From Kipferlia bialata (lineage: Eukaryota; Fornicata): a stretch of DNA of 46,688 bases. The stretch covers positions 1 to 46,688 of the forward strand of contig BDIP01000017.1 in assembly GCA_003568945.1 (NCBI GenBank), written 5' to 3'. The notes under the pieces are model-generated. The model ran no database searches and had not been told where the DNA came from. It worked only from the letters and a program-made list of their open reading frames with translations. The translations under genes and the position numbers were made by a program. Shown in pieces: positions 1 to 13,500 of this stretch (positions are counted from its first letter, which is position 1; the number at the start of each line of letters is the position of its first letter).

Positions 1-38
<38 letters not shown>
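1..38. repeat. Homopolymer G38 at left edge
   Basis: The first 38 bases are all G, followed by an AG-rich purine stretch. The right edge carries a C run of the same length. A contig that stops inside a homopolymer is the simplest explanation. No telomere-like unit is visible. The run is recorded because its length should not be trusted. Confidence 0.9.
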
Positions 39-39
<1 letters not shown>

Positions 40-361
40 GAGAGAAAGAGAGAGAAGTTCACCACTGAATCCTTCTAGATATGGCTAGACTCCCGTGCTA
101 TGAAAGAGGTAATGATAGGTTGCGCGCATCTATACAAGAGAGGCGGTATAGTGGGATAGAGGGACACATCATTCTCTCCCTCTATCTCACTCTCAGAACA
201 CCATTCTCTACACCACAAACAATACACACACTACATGCACACATAAGTCCGACCAGCACATGTATGAGTAACCAAGAAAGAGTACATATAAGTGACATCA
301 GTAGTCACCATGATCCATATACTGGAGGTCACCACAGAGCGTATCCTCTACATATATCTAC

Positions 362-419
362 CTGGTGGATGTGCCCTCTGTAGCTCTGCATAGTAGGCAT
401 CCACGGCCTCCTCTGCCAT
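362..419 (-). CDS. Possible first exon of a gene leaving the left edge
   Basis: On the minus strand an ATG at 419 opens a 58-base exon reading MAEEAVDAYYAELQRAHPP, ending in phase 1 at a GTAGAT donor. The peptide is charged and helix-prone, unlike the microsatellite-driven frames around it. It lies about 130 bases downstream of the stop of the module gene on the same strand, so it would be a separate gene whose remainder lies toward or beyond the G run. A CTGATACATTAG just upstream of the ATG also resembles an acceptor, so this may be an internal exon instead. The family is unknown. The call rests on codon content and a donor alone. Confidence 0.4.
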
Positions 420-548
420 CCCTCGCTAATGTATCAGAGAGAGAGAGGTCATATTAATAGCTAATGACAGCCAAAGGTGATTGTCGGATATGATTCGGAT
501 TTTCAGAGTCATGTAGACTCTATTCGAGCCACTATTACACACATTTAT

Positions 549-3364
549 TCATATCCCTCTCTTGCCCTGGACAGGTGACAACCTTACTATGTCATGTGGT
601 GGTAAGGGGGCAGAGCGACCCGGAAGATTCACATGATTCCCACCTCCGCCTCCGCCTCTTATACTTGGTGGAGGTGGGGGACTGCGACGCACCATATGGC
701 CACTCTCCCCCTTGCTGCCTGGGTATGGGGTGAGGGCACTACCAGGAACTGCCTCTATGGGGGCATCATGATGCTTCTCAATGGGTGTCTGTGCTCTCTT
801 CTGTCTGCAGTATAGATACACCCCACCAATACACACAAGGACACCAAGGATAGCGGCACCTGCTACCAGTAGGAGTGGTATAGAGGGTGTATCACCACCA
901 GTACCGGGTGGCACAGGTACAGTAGGTGCCTCAGTGACTGATATCGATGAGACTGCCACCCCAGTGAGCCAAGCCAACCCGGCATTGGAGGCCGTAACAT
1001 GGAGTGTATCCACACCTAGGGGGAGGGAGACAGGGCATGCCTCTGCCTCCCTCTCAGTGTCGCTGTACACACTGCATGTGGACACAAGCTCCATGTAGGA
1101 TATGTCTCCACTCTTCCTGGCATACACACTGAGCGTGGTGTCACTGTCTGCTGACAGGGCAGTGGCGTCCAGGGTGTTAGGGCTCCACACATACTCTAGG
1201 TCGAAGGGCGTGTCCTCAGCCACAGAGACAGGCAGGGAGAGAGAGAGACTCGGGAGGGAGAGGGGTGTGTCCGTGAAGGTGACTGATCCTGAGACAGCGT
1301 AGCTAGAGGAGGTGGCGGTTGTATCTACATCCTTGGCCTGTGTCTGTGTATCAACTGCACCACACTCACCCTCTGCCTCTCTGACAGCCAGGGAGTACAC
1401 ACCACTGTAGTATACCACCCCAGCTGTGTCCCACTCATACACACCAGTGCAGGGTAGGCAGGACTCCAATACAACGGTGTCAGCACCAGTGCCTGAGGTG
1501 AGATAGCGGTGGATAGAAATTGGAGACATATAGTTACGTGTATATGTACTAGCACCGCTACCTGACACGAGGGCCAGGTCTATGTAGTCTGTGTCCAATG
1601 CTGATACAGCATACATGACGGTGACTGTCTCTGCTACAGGTAGCATAGACCCAACAGGGGGTGAGTACACATAGACTGGGGGATCACTCACACACGCAGT
1701 CTCCCACTGCTGTGTGCCATCCTCTAGGTAGAACACTACACACATGTCACCAGCTGTGACAGGTACGTTGAAGGAGAGAGAGAGAGAGTGGGTGGAGAGG
1801 GTCCCGTCCTTGTAAATAGAGACAGACACACACCCGTCAGGAAGGGATATCTCTGACCCACCCACTAGGCATGTACCAGTGGATGTGTCTAGGAGAGGGG
1901 TAGAGGTAGGGGCAGTACCAGAGAGGAGACTCACAGAGGTACTTGCACACACACCCTGAGTGGCAATGTCGTCATCTCCATCAAACACCACACACAGCCT
2001 GTACTCTCCCTCTGCAGGTGTGGCTGAAGGGTCTAGGGAGAGAGTGGCGTGCCCGTGGTAGGACCCACCCTCGGGTATAGAGAGAGAGACTGGGTGGAGG
2101 GTGTCGACAAACGATGAGGCGTCCCCAGTCTCAGTGAGTATAATAGGGTACAGTGCCGCCCCTGCCACCTCCCACTCTGTAAAGGGTATGGCAGAGGGAC
2201 GGGACTCCCACCACGCAACTTGGAGTGTACCCTCCTCCACATACACTGAGGAGGGGGCTGATACATACCGGAGTGCCCCTCCATAGGGCACAGAGACCTC
2301 TGATAGGAGAGAGTCCGTAGAGGCTGAGGGTGAGGCATGGCCGAAGGCACCCAGCAGCACCTCTCCCGCCGTCTCACATCTGACATAGGCTAGGGAGAGA
2401 GTGGTATCGGTGGGGTCAACAGCCACTGTCTGGCCCTCAGTGTAGCCAGAGAGAGAGTGCCTAGCTGCCAGGCAGAGGGTGTTACCAGAGGTGGCGGTGT
2501 CTATATCGTGCAGGGTGAGTGGTACAACCCCACACATCTGGACTGAGACACTGTCAATAGAGATGGGTGCTAGGGACTCAAGGGGCACGGAGACGGGGAG
2601 GGAGAGATATGCTGAGTCCGCCGCACCCTCTAGATACAGCACACTCTCTGCCCCTGCAAGTGGGGCCAGCCCTCCATACACCCATATACACCGGTAGGAC
2701 ATGGATGAAAGTGTGGCAAGGAGGGTGTCACTCTCGTCCTGGTCCACCAGAACCCACTCACATGGGACAGCCTCCCCCTCACCCTCTGCACCTGCCACCC
2801 TATGCATGAGGGCAGGCGGGGTGGCACTGTATCCATTGACTGTGGCAGTGAGGGTATCACCAGTGTGTATGGAGGCACTACCAGTGGGGAGGGTCATTCT
2901 CAGGGTTGGTCTTACATACTGCACAGAGACACTCTGATACAGACCAGAGGCCACCACTCTAACTGTCAGTGCCACAGATACCCCATCAGTCATGGGTGTG
3001 AAGACAGAGAGAGAGGCTGGGCTAATGTCAACCTCTCTGACACCGGATACAGTGGCAACCCTCGAGCTATTCACATACACGTCGTAGGTGCCAAACGCCC
3101 CATCTGCGCTATCCGTCTCCCATGAGAGTGTATGGGTGGCGCCATCGAGTAAGATACCAGTTGTAGATGTGTCTGTACCACTGTATAGAGTGTCCCCATC
3201 AAGTGTTACAGTAGTCACTACAGTTGATGTTGTGTCTGAGGCTGTGGGGGAGGGTATGTGCACGCTGTTGAGGTAGCTAGACACAGCCCGGTACTTGGGG
3301 GAGAGAGAGGCGTCCTGGCCGGTGTACTCAACCAGGCCCCAGCAGCCATACACGGAGCACATGC
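549..3364 (-). other. Single 2.8-kb terminal exon: module C end, stalk, TM helix, cytoplasmic tail
   Basis: The exon starts right after CTGACCCCAG at 3364 (GMCSVYGCWGLVEYTGQDA) and runs to the stop without an intron. Residues after the module end are rich in Ser, Thr, Val and Asp, with repeated beta-like patterns (for example MCVVFYLEDG and LCVVFDGDDD), suggesting stacked Ig-like or adhesin-type domains. A membrane helix (LLLVAGAAILGVLVCIGGV, about 810-885) is followed by YCRQKR, a stop-transfer sequence. The tail has SPPPPPS, a Gly run and SAPLPP, which are possible SH3, WW or profilin ligands. The stop overlaps AATAAA (TGAATAAA), a possible polyadenylation signal. Confidence 0.8.
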
Positions 3365-6300
3365 CTGGGGTCAGCCCATTGCATACATAGTATATAGCAT
3401 ATACATACATAGTATGTATATGCATCAGAACTCTATTCATACATACTTCATGTACTGGGAGCACATGCCTTGGGTGAGAGAGACCAGGAGGAGTATAGAT
3501 ATAGAGACATCAAAGTTCAGAGTATGGTAATGAATAACCTGAATGCCCATGTAAAGGAGGATCAGTAGGGACATATCAATGTACCTGTTGATGTGAAGTG
3601 CATCTGCAGTGATATCCCGTGGTCGTGGTTGGCCTCTAGTATCCCATAGTACACAGCCTCTAGCCTATCATCCTGAGTCATGGCCTCAAAGAGCTCTAGG
3701 GCACCGAGGGTGCGGTAGGTCTGGCCCTGTATTGTAAGACATATGTATATATATATATATATATTTGGCTATCATATCAAATTCAACACTACATACTGAT
3801 AGTGCGGTAAGTCTAACCCTGCATGGTAAGACAGAACCATAGGAGACACTGAATAAGACTTATACATACAGAGAGACACTTATGCTTATCGATATATTCC
3901 CTTAGACTAGAGATTCAGGTACACACCTCTATCATCGCCTGCTCTACAAATGCCGGTCCCCCCTCGTATGTGGCCAGGGCCATATCGTATGACAGGGCAA
4001 GGGTGTAGAAGGCATCGATGTCTGATAGGTACTCATCCTGCCACCCAGTCGACTGGCACTCAGCCATGGCAGAGTCTGGGGTGAGACACTAACAACTGTA
4101 TATAATTAATATATATATGTACTCATGTGTATATATATATATATATATATAAATATGTATATATATGTTCGTATATATACACTCAGCCATGGCAGAGTCT
4201 GGGGTTAGCTCCATATATACTATAAACATATATGTATATAAGGTCTGCCATGCGACAGAGTCTGTGGGGTTAGTATCTAATGACACTATATATCACAATG
4301 ACTATATATACAATACATACACCAACGGCCATGGTGCATGTGGGATGGGTTAGACTGCTGTATACCCATATGTACTCATATATGTATATAATACAAAAAA
4401 TATATATATCAGAAGTCCTATATATATATACTCGGCCATGGCAGAGTCTGGGGTTAGACTCCAACAACTGTGTATAATACAATACAAATATAAGAATATA
4501 TATATATATATATATTTAGATATACTGAGTCATGGCAGAGTCTGGGGTTAGACTAATACTAGTGACTCTACACAACACAATGTATATACATAGAAACACT
4601 TGCTCTACGCACCTATGTCCAGGTTGAGCAGTCTTGTGATCTCTGTGCTTAGACCCCCACAGTCCCAGTAGCCTGAAGTGTAAGGGCAGAGAAGGTGAAA
4701 GTAAGGGGTATACTTATAGGCATGCCCAAGAATATACAAACCCACCCCCTGTGGCCAGCATGTCTGCCAGTTCACCAAGGGATGCACTCATGGATGGGCC
4801 CTGGTAGGCAAGCATGTCGGTGGTGTATCTGGGGTTAAGAGTGTCTAATACAAGTATACATATATATATATATATATATATACATGAAAAGAGTAGGCTA
4901 GCATGTCGGTGATATCAGTGGTGTATCTGGAATGAGAGGCAGGTAGAGTATTCATACATACACGGATACTAATACCATATAATAATACAGTGTATGAACA
5001 TATCCACCCCATACCTCATCAACCACCCCGGCACCAGGTTGACGAGTCTAGAGGCAGAGTCACCCCACAGGTCAGAGAAGATGGACCAGACCTCGCTACA
5101 CCTGGGGTCAGTACATACCATATGTATATACATGATATATATACTCTATATGTAAACGATACGGAGGAGGCAGTTTACCCACCTCACTGCCGTGTATCTC
5201 TGCCTGGCACACATGCCAGTGCATGGTATATATATATATATAGTGTATAATAGTATATAGCAGACTGATGATACCTCACAGCCGTGTATCTCTGTCTGGC
5301 ACACATGTCTGTGCCATAGTAGCAGGTGGGGTCGGTGGTGTAGGACCCGTCCTCCTGGGGGTGGGTATCTAGAAGAGACACGCATATGTATATATACATA
5401 TATATAATATTACACGTATATATAGAATCTTGATGATATATGTACTCTATGTGGTGTAGGACCCGTCCTCCTGGGGGTGGGTCTTTAGACATGACTTATA
5501 AAGAGCTATCAACAATAGTCATATATACAGTAATCACATATACCCACATACCTGCACAACAGTGTCTACTAGCCCCAGTCTCACTCCCTCTGCCTCGGCC
5601 CATTCACCTAATGTTAGGTACTAATATACCATAATTAACAGAGGTCTATGAACGATTGTGTCAAAATGATAGGCACATAGTACATCGAGTAGTTGAACAG
5701 TAGAGTGCAACAGTATCTCAGTGTCCACTAGTACTGACCTGCTGCCGTGGAGTCATTCAAATACATACCCTCCTTGATTGACTATTTCATTACATATTTC
5801 ATATATGCATATACAATACTTACATATATACATATATATCATGTATCAATATCACACCTGCTGCCGTGGAGCCATTCCAGTTCTCATTGCCCACACCCTC
5901 GAGATACACCTGGGGTCAGAGGAATACAGAGGAGAAGATACTGATGATAATCAGATTGAAGAGAGAAACGTTCTGAACATTTGTCTAGAAATGGTTCTTA
6001 AGAGTAATCTACATATCTATATCCACCTTAACGTCAGGCCTGAGTCCATCCCTCAGCATCGTGGCTGCCCCTCTGATGTATGTGTCATCTGACGCATAGG
6101 GCAGAGTCAGCCACAGGTCAGCACCTAGGGGGTTGGAAAGTACCCTCATGATATGTATATCTATGCATTAATCTATGCAATTCTGTATACTACTATAAGT
6201 ATCTTACCATATGGTTCATTCTAATCATGAATATATGATTTTACATGTCTATCCACCTGTTCTGTTGATGAGGTCCACTATCAGCTCGAGGCTCATCCCA

Positions 6301-9300
6301 TATCTCTCGTCCCTCCAGTCTGTGGTGTGTCGGGTGGCCCAGGTGGACTGGGCCTGGGGTTAGACCACAAATAGATATAGAAAGATATAGAGAAATGATA
6401 ATTACTACAATTACAAAAATTATATATGTATACCATCATATATTTGTATATTTATCACCTCGTCTATGTATGCAAGTTCGTTAACTCCCAATATCAAAAC
6501 CACCTCAGAATATATATATATATACATATATTGATAATTAATACATATATATATATACCATCACTCAATACCTCATCAATGTATGCCAGCCAGTTCATGA
6601 CCCTGATGGCCCCGAACTGACCCATGTACTCCAGATAGGCAGGGTGCCAGGGCAGGATGTGGTACCTAACGATAAGTACTACATGTATATATATATACTA
6701 AGAATACATATATACTAAGAACTATATGCCTATATATCTACAGGATGAGATACCGTAAGCCTCTCACTCACTCAGGGTAAAGGAGTAAGTGATTCCATGC
6801 GGAAGAAAGCGAAGAAATGAGTTTGGAGTGTGAAAGGAACAAATTGAATAGAATACTAGTAGATACTAAACAGCATATATGAGTCGAACCTGTCCTCATA
6901 CCCCGCCATGACCACCCTGATGTTCCTCAATGGGTCATCGGGGTTGGTGCGGGTAATGGTCAGGAAGAGACCGTTGTCGTCATCCTGGGGGGGTGAGAGC
7001 CTTATAGGTATACACACGCACACAAACACCCACCCACATATGCATATATAGATCCTCCTGGGGACTGAGAGGGGGTAATGGGGGTACACATATATACACT
7101 ACATACAGGCATGTGTATATATATTTACACCTCCGATGCTGTGTACTGTATGGCCACCACCCCTGCCCTGTATGACAGGAGTGATGCATCCTCTCTCTAT
7201 ATATACATGTATTCATATAGGTATAGACATATATATATACACTCTATATATATAAACTATCATCTATGTCCTTACCTCTGATGCACTATACTGTATTGTA
7301 ACCACCCCTGCCCTGTATGAGAGGAGTGATGCATCCATGCCCACAGTCAGGGTGCCATCGCCATCGTACAGGATGGTGTACTGGCCTAGGCATGAGATAG
7401 AGATTGGTAGTACCTATACCAATCTTACAGTTATCAAGGGGATGGTGAACAGGCCTGGAGAGACGGATTATGAAGAGAGAGAGATTAATGTACTCATAAC
7501 AAGTACAATACATATGATCTACAAGCACACCGTCTTCAAAGGCCATGTGTGTGTCCCTCAGCATCAGCGTGCTGACCACAACACCCTCAGGGATGTAGGT
7601 GGGGTGGCCCTGGGGGGTGAGAAAGAAAGAAAGGTAGGTACGTAGTTACACGATACTTCAGTCGCGTAAGAACACAATGTACCCACCATTGTTGGGTGGT
7701 ATGTGACCCTCTCGTCCTCTGTGTCCCACTCATAGGTGGGGGAGAGGACCCACCTGTGGGTGAGAGGGTGTTAAAAGATGTATATATATAGACGGTACAT
7801 CATAGTGTGTGATAGGTGAGGGACAGGACCCACCAGGGGGGGTTAGGTAGGAGGGTATATATAGAACAAATATCCATATGTCAATATATATATATATATA
7901 TATACAATATCCCTCACTTGTTATCCTCCTGTGTCACCCACTGCCTGGCTGTCATGAACAGATCAGAGACAAACTGCCTGGCTGTCATGAACAGGTCGGA
8001 GAAGACAGACTCGGTGGACCAGTCGCTGATGCCTACAATTAGGTACAAGCCCCTGGTGACACATGTGGATATACGTATGTGTAGACACACAGGTCATACC
8101 TGACACGTTCATGCCCAGTCTCCTGATGATACAAGTATATACAAGTGTATACATGATCTAGAGATACTACATACAATATATAAGAGGATGTGTCTAATCG
8201 CATCTACCTGACACGTTCATGCCCAGTCTCCTGTCCCCCATGTTGGGTGCCCACTCACCACCGGCCAGACACCTGGGGGGTTAGGTATACATATACCTAC
8301 ATATTAATATATATATATATATATATATAACAGGTACTATACTATACTGACACCGATGTTGGGTGCCCAATCACCACCGGACAGACACCTGGGGTAATCG
8401 GTTAAACTCTGCAAAGATACAGGCTTACAATACATGTGAAACGATGACCATGTACCCCACCCACCTGTCCCCCCCATACCCTGCCCAGCAGACACATGCC
8501 CCATCTATGCAGTCCCCATAGACACACGAGGCAGAGCAGCCTGGGGTGATGGGGAGATAGTACTGCATACCAAATACAGAGCGGACTGAACACACATGTA
8601 TTACTGTATGTATATTGTGAATGGAGACACATACCTGCAAGACCCGGCCCACTGCACTCTGCCTCTCCCTCACAGTCCCACACACACTCATGCAAAGAGG
8701 CGTCATAGACATAGCCTGTGTCGCACACACATGATGAATTGTCGGCTGAGCACACGCCGTGGCCATTGCACCCACAGTCGATCTGGGGTGAGGATACATG
8801 TAGAGGTGTCAGGAGGACTCATTTACAACAGCGTGTACTAAGGCAAAGAGGGTATTTGCACACTTATGCTCGGTACCTCGCATGTGTCACCGGAGTACCC
8901 CTCATAACACTCACAGACCCCAGGGTCAGTACAGGTACCGTGATAGCCACACCTACCCTCACACACTGTGGGTGAGACACATCAATACATGCAAAATGTA
9001 TACATACTCTAAGCATACACACAGGAAGGGTGAGAATGGGACCAACAGAGAGAGTCACGTCTTCGTTCCTGCACAAACCTTATACCCACCCACATATATA
9101 TATGTATATATACATACGTATACCTGGCTAGTGGTACTTGTCACACTCGTATTCTGTGCCACAAGTACACACACATCTATATATACACAAATATGTATAT
9201 ACACAGCGTCTATATGCATATCTATGTTTCTACCTGGGTAGTAGCACGTGTCCCCCTCGTAGTCTGTGCCACAGGTACAGACCTCATGCACTAGGTACGG

Positions 9301-10472
9301 CTCATCTGATCGGGTAGAGAGGGTGATGATGGTATCATGGCACTCACAACAACAGTATACTGTAGTATCTGTATGTATATATGAGTGTGTATGTGTGTGT
9401 ACCTGTGGACGGGCGTGACTGCACACACTCCTCACACGAGTAGCTGCAGTAGTCATACACAATGTTCCTCAGTTCACAGCTTGTCACGCCCTCTGTGACG
9501 GTAACCGTGTACCCGTAGTCACATGCCACAGTCCCGTCCGTCAGACACTGTCCGTGTGTCACATCACTGTCAGCACAGGTAGGGGTAGGGGGTATGTACC
9601 CACTGTCAGAGAAGTATGTCTCGATGGCAGCCTCTTTGGATGAGACAGAGTGTGTGTCAGAGGCTGGGTGTGAGACATATGCAAATAGAATGGAGTAATA
9701 CAATATACGCATAGGAAAGGTGGTGCATGTCGATGTTAGAGAGAATGCTGTGTGGTTCCAGTACTTCCAAATATATACTATTCATATACAGAATTTGTAG
9801 CCACCTGTGTTCAAGGCCCATGGGAACCCACTTGTACCAAACTGCACTACCAGGTCTAGGTGGTCCTGAAGGAGGGATGTGTAGCTGGAGGTGGGGAATA
9901 CGATCCGTTGTAAGGGAAGAACAGAACCTAATAGTAGAGTATATGTCTATTACAGTACATGTCATGTCTATAGAGATCATATAGTATTGAAGGGTGGTGT
10001 ACCTGGGTGTGAGGGGGGATAGATGATAGGAGCCACTACAACGAAGACATGTAGTAAGTAGAGTGATACCTTAGCAGTACATCCCCCATCCTACTATCCC
10101 TGTGCAGTGTCTGTGCCACATCCTCATCAGTGTCATCGGCCATGGTGAAGGAGACAGCAGACTCATACCTATTGTGAGGGTAATATATATCAGTATCAGT
10201 ATCACCATATATACACGTTTATACATGGTGAAGGAGACAGCAGACTCATACCTTGGGTGAGGGTAATATGTATCAGCATCAGCATCACCATATATATACG
10301 TTTATACATGGTGAAGGAGACAGCAGACTCATAGCTGCAGAGTGAGTGGACAAATGTATGCTTCAGCTTAATCATACTTAGAGAGTGAGGGGGCAAAGTA
10401 ATACACATACCAACACACTTCACATTGAGGATAATAGTGCACACATATACACGTACGATATGAGCCTGGAAC

Positions 10473-10503
<31 letters not shown>

Positions 10504-13500
10504 ATATCCGTACGATATGAGCCTGGGTGTGTGCCCCGTGGCCTGTGCCATCTCATCCAGCAGAGCATCGTGCTTGGCCTGGGGTTAGCCATCTACTGTA
10601 TTCTATATACTAAATACTATATAGGATATACTATATATCTCATCATACCACTCATCTCTATGCTGCCCCCTAGATAGGGGGCTAGGGCCAGTGCATCAGT
10701 GTTCAGCCAGAATACATGGTCAGAGAGGCAGTAGTCACCAATCGTGTAGTCAGCTACGGTGACATCGCCAAACATCTGCAGTGAGAGGGAGGGAGACAAG
10801 AGGTGTCACTAGCTATCAATACCCGCACCCTAATCCTTCCCATACTACATTCACACATATACATATATATATATACATATATATATATGTGTGTGTGTGT
10901 GTGAGCCACACTGACGTCACCAAACATCTGCAGTGCGGGGGGGGGGGAGACAAGAGGTGTCTATATACGCATGCGCAAGTCCCAACCTTGTGATTTACCT
11001 CTAGATATATATATATATCCCTACCTTCTTCCACGGCCACACTGTCACTGCCTGACCCGCTGCCACCCTGACCAGTCTGTCTGTCTGTCTCTCTCTCTCT
11101 CAATATATATATGTGTGTACATATCTATATATATACCTTCCTCCAAGGCCACACAGTGACTGCCTGTCCCGCTGCCACTCTGACCAGTCTGTCTCTGCTG
11201 CCAAACACAGACTCGAAGATGGACCACACCTCAAGGCTGGGAGTAAGTATAATTACAGCGTGATCTCACTGGTTGGTATATGTACACCGGTATCATACCT
11301 TCTCATAGCATACCAGCACAGCCCCATCTGCTGCATGTCGTCTGAGAGCATCCACCCATGCACTGTCTCTATGGCCTCATCATCTATGAGGGGTGTACCG
11401 TCCACCCTGCTACCCTCAGAGGCAGCGTAGATGGCACCGGGGAAGTATCCTGGAGTTAGAGCCTCTGCTACGCGATGTGCATAGCATTACAAGATTTAGA
11501 CCTAAAGCTACGCGATGTGTGATTTACTACACGATACATTACCTGTCCCCCAGACCTCGTTGGACAGTTCAATGTACATAGAGACATCGGGCCTCAGGTT
11601 ATCACGCAGATATGTGGCAAACTGGGTGACATACCTAGGGTGAGAGAGAGTGAGGGGTCAACACCGTGAACAATAAGTGTATCTCCAAGGTGATTATGTC
11701 CAATAAATCAGACTACCCACCAGTCACTCCACTAGTGGTCTACATATACTAACGCTTATGCTTATAGGTTCCTATATATGTACATACTGTATTTACACAT
11801 ACATACTGTTACTACACCCACCCGTCACTCCACTTGTGGCCTATGTTGACCCAGGGGTCGGAGCCTAGGGTGTTGCAGATGGTCACAATCTAAAGGGGTC
11901 AGATATGTCATAGAGTTCATACATACGATACATATATATACATATATATATGATGCAGATGGTCAACATCTAAGGGGAAAGAGTACATGGGTCGGCATAT
12001 ACGCTGTAAAACTTCCTATCTATACCTGCTCCACGGGTATCCCCCCCTCTGTCCATGTGTAGAAGGTGTCTCTCTCTTCTCTCTGTCTCTCTCTCTCTCT
12101 CAATATGTATATGTATATCTATACCCATACCTGTTCCACGGGTATCCCCCCCTCTGTCCATGTGTAGAAGGTGTCCCTGGCCAGCCTTGTCTCCCAGTCA
12201 AGGGGCACTCCATCAGAGTCATAAGGAGTGGCGGCATCAACACCATCTACACCCTTTAGTTAGAGATATACAGGAGAGAGAGAGAGAGAGAGTCATGGGG
12301 GGTGGCATCGTCAACACCATCTGCATTTTGGTATTAGAGTAGAAGACAGCAGAGAGAGGGGTAGAGAGGGATAGTCATTAGAGTGACAGCATTCCCTCCA
12401 TCAAGTCCCTGGGTTGGCTGGGAGGCTAGGTTAAGAATTGGAGGTATTAATGGAGAGACCGTGTATATACTTTGTGACGCATACAAGCATCCCTACCTGC
12501 AGCGGGTCTGTCTCCACATCGTGGTTGGTGACCATCAGATCCATGAACCTGGGGGGGTTAGGAGGCATAGAAAGGGGATAAGAGAGGGCTCTAGCAGCTA
12601 CACTACTACGTCATACTAATCAGGTCCATGAACCTGGGGGGAAGAATAGGAGGGGTAGCATAGATACGTATGGATAATGATAAATCAAAATGTGATTAAC
12701 AATGTACACCATTACCTCCGCACCCTGTATCTACATGTATATATGTGTAATATGTATGTGTGTACAGTGGTGTAAGTGCATACCTCAGCACCCTGTATCT
12801 CCTGAGGTAGTCCAGCCACTGAGTGCTCATGGGCTGGGACACATAGAGACACTCGTCATGCTCACTGGGGTCAGGGAGAGTATGGTCCGGTAGAGTTTCT
12901 TCTATGTATGTATATATAGACATAGTATAGTAGAGATGCTCAAACTATACGCACGTATAAATCCAGACACTATTCTTGCTCCCTGGCATCAGAGGTAGAG
13001 AAAGGGATGATTGGGTGATGGATAGGTAGAGAGTGATATACATATCATCTGTTGTGGACATGGCAGAGACTACACCATACATGAGCAACTCAATGGCTTA
13101 CACACATATATGGGAACGCAGTAGACATATACAGCTACCAAACTAACCACACGCGTACAAAAATTCACACAGGGTTACCTGACCACCACAATGTCTCTGA
13201 TTGGATCCTCCGGGTCTGTTCTGTTGATGGATATGTGCAGTCCATTGTTGTAGTCGGTGGAGCAGGTCAGCTCAATCACTATCCTGCAGAGTGAGTGGCG
13301 GATTCATATATATATATATGCATGTAAATACAGTCACACCTATATCCATCTACATGTATATATCCCCCTTACCTTCCTGGCCTAGCCTCCACAGGTGCAT
13401 CGAAGTTGAAGTACACTTATACGTACATACTACATACTGTATATATATATGTATTATATATATACATCCCCCACCTTCCCGGTCTGGCTTCTACAGGTGC

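Larger units (their letters stand above)
3250..8275 (-). other. GH-like module C (third copy, best conserved)
   Basis: About 17 exons. In order: RRLGMNVSGISDWSTESVF, SDLFMTARQWVTQ, YTILYDGDGTLTVGMDA, GLFLTITRTNPDDPLRNIRV, GAIRVMNWLAYIDE, YGMSLELIVDLINRTG and ADLWLTLPYASDDTYI, then MLRDGLRPDV, VYLEGVGNENWNGS, SEVWSIFSDLWGDSASRLV, VEYTGQDASLSPKYRAV. The LGMN-sGISDWST opening and the NEN-W motif are the closest to the bacterial family as I remember it. The NE dyad is kept, so this copy could be catalytic. The last exon of the module is fused to the 2.8-kb stalk exon. The intron at 4.08-4.61 kb carries four extra copies of an exon edge. Confidence 0.65.

Noticed and set aside
1-38. Telomere or chromosome end
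   Set aside because: A pure G run, with no repeat unit such as TTAGGG or TAGGG variants; the same run type occurs inside the window.
81-383. Plus-strand open frame of 100 residues
   Set aside because: It runs over repeat-rich DNA, has no domain or splice logic, and overlaps a better minus-strand exon candidate at 362-419.
4057-4553. CRISPR-like array (regularly repeated about 28-base units)
   Set aside because: Copies are diverged, spacing is irregular, spacers are TA microsatellite, and the unit is an exon edge with a splice site in a eukaryotic gene.
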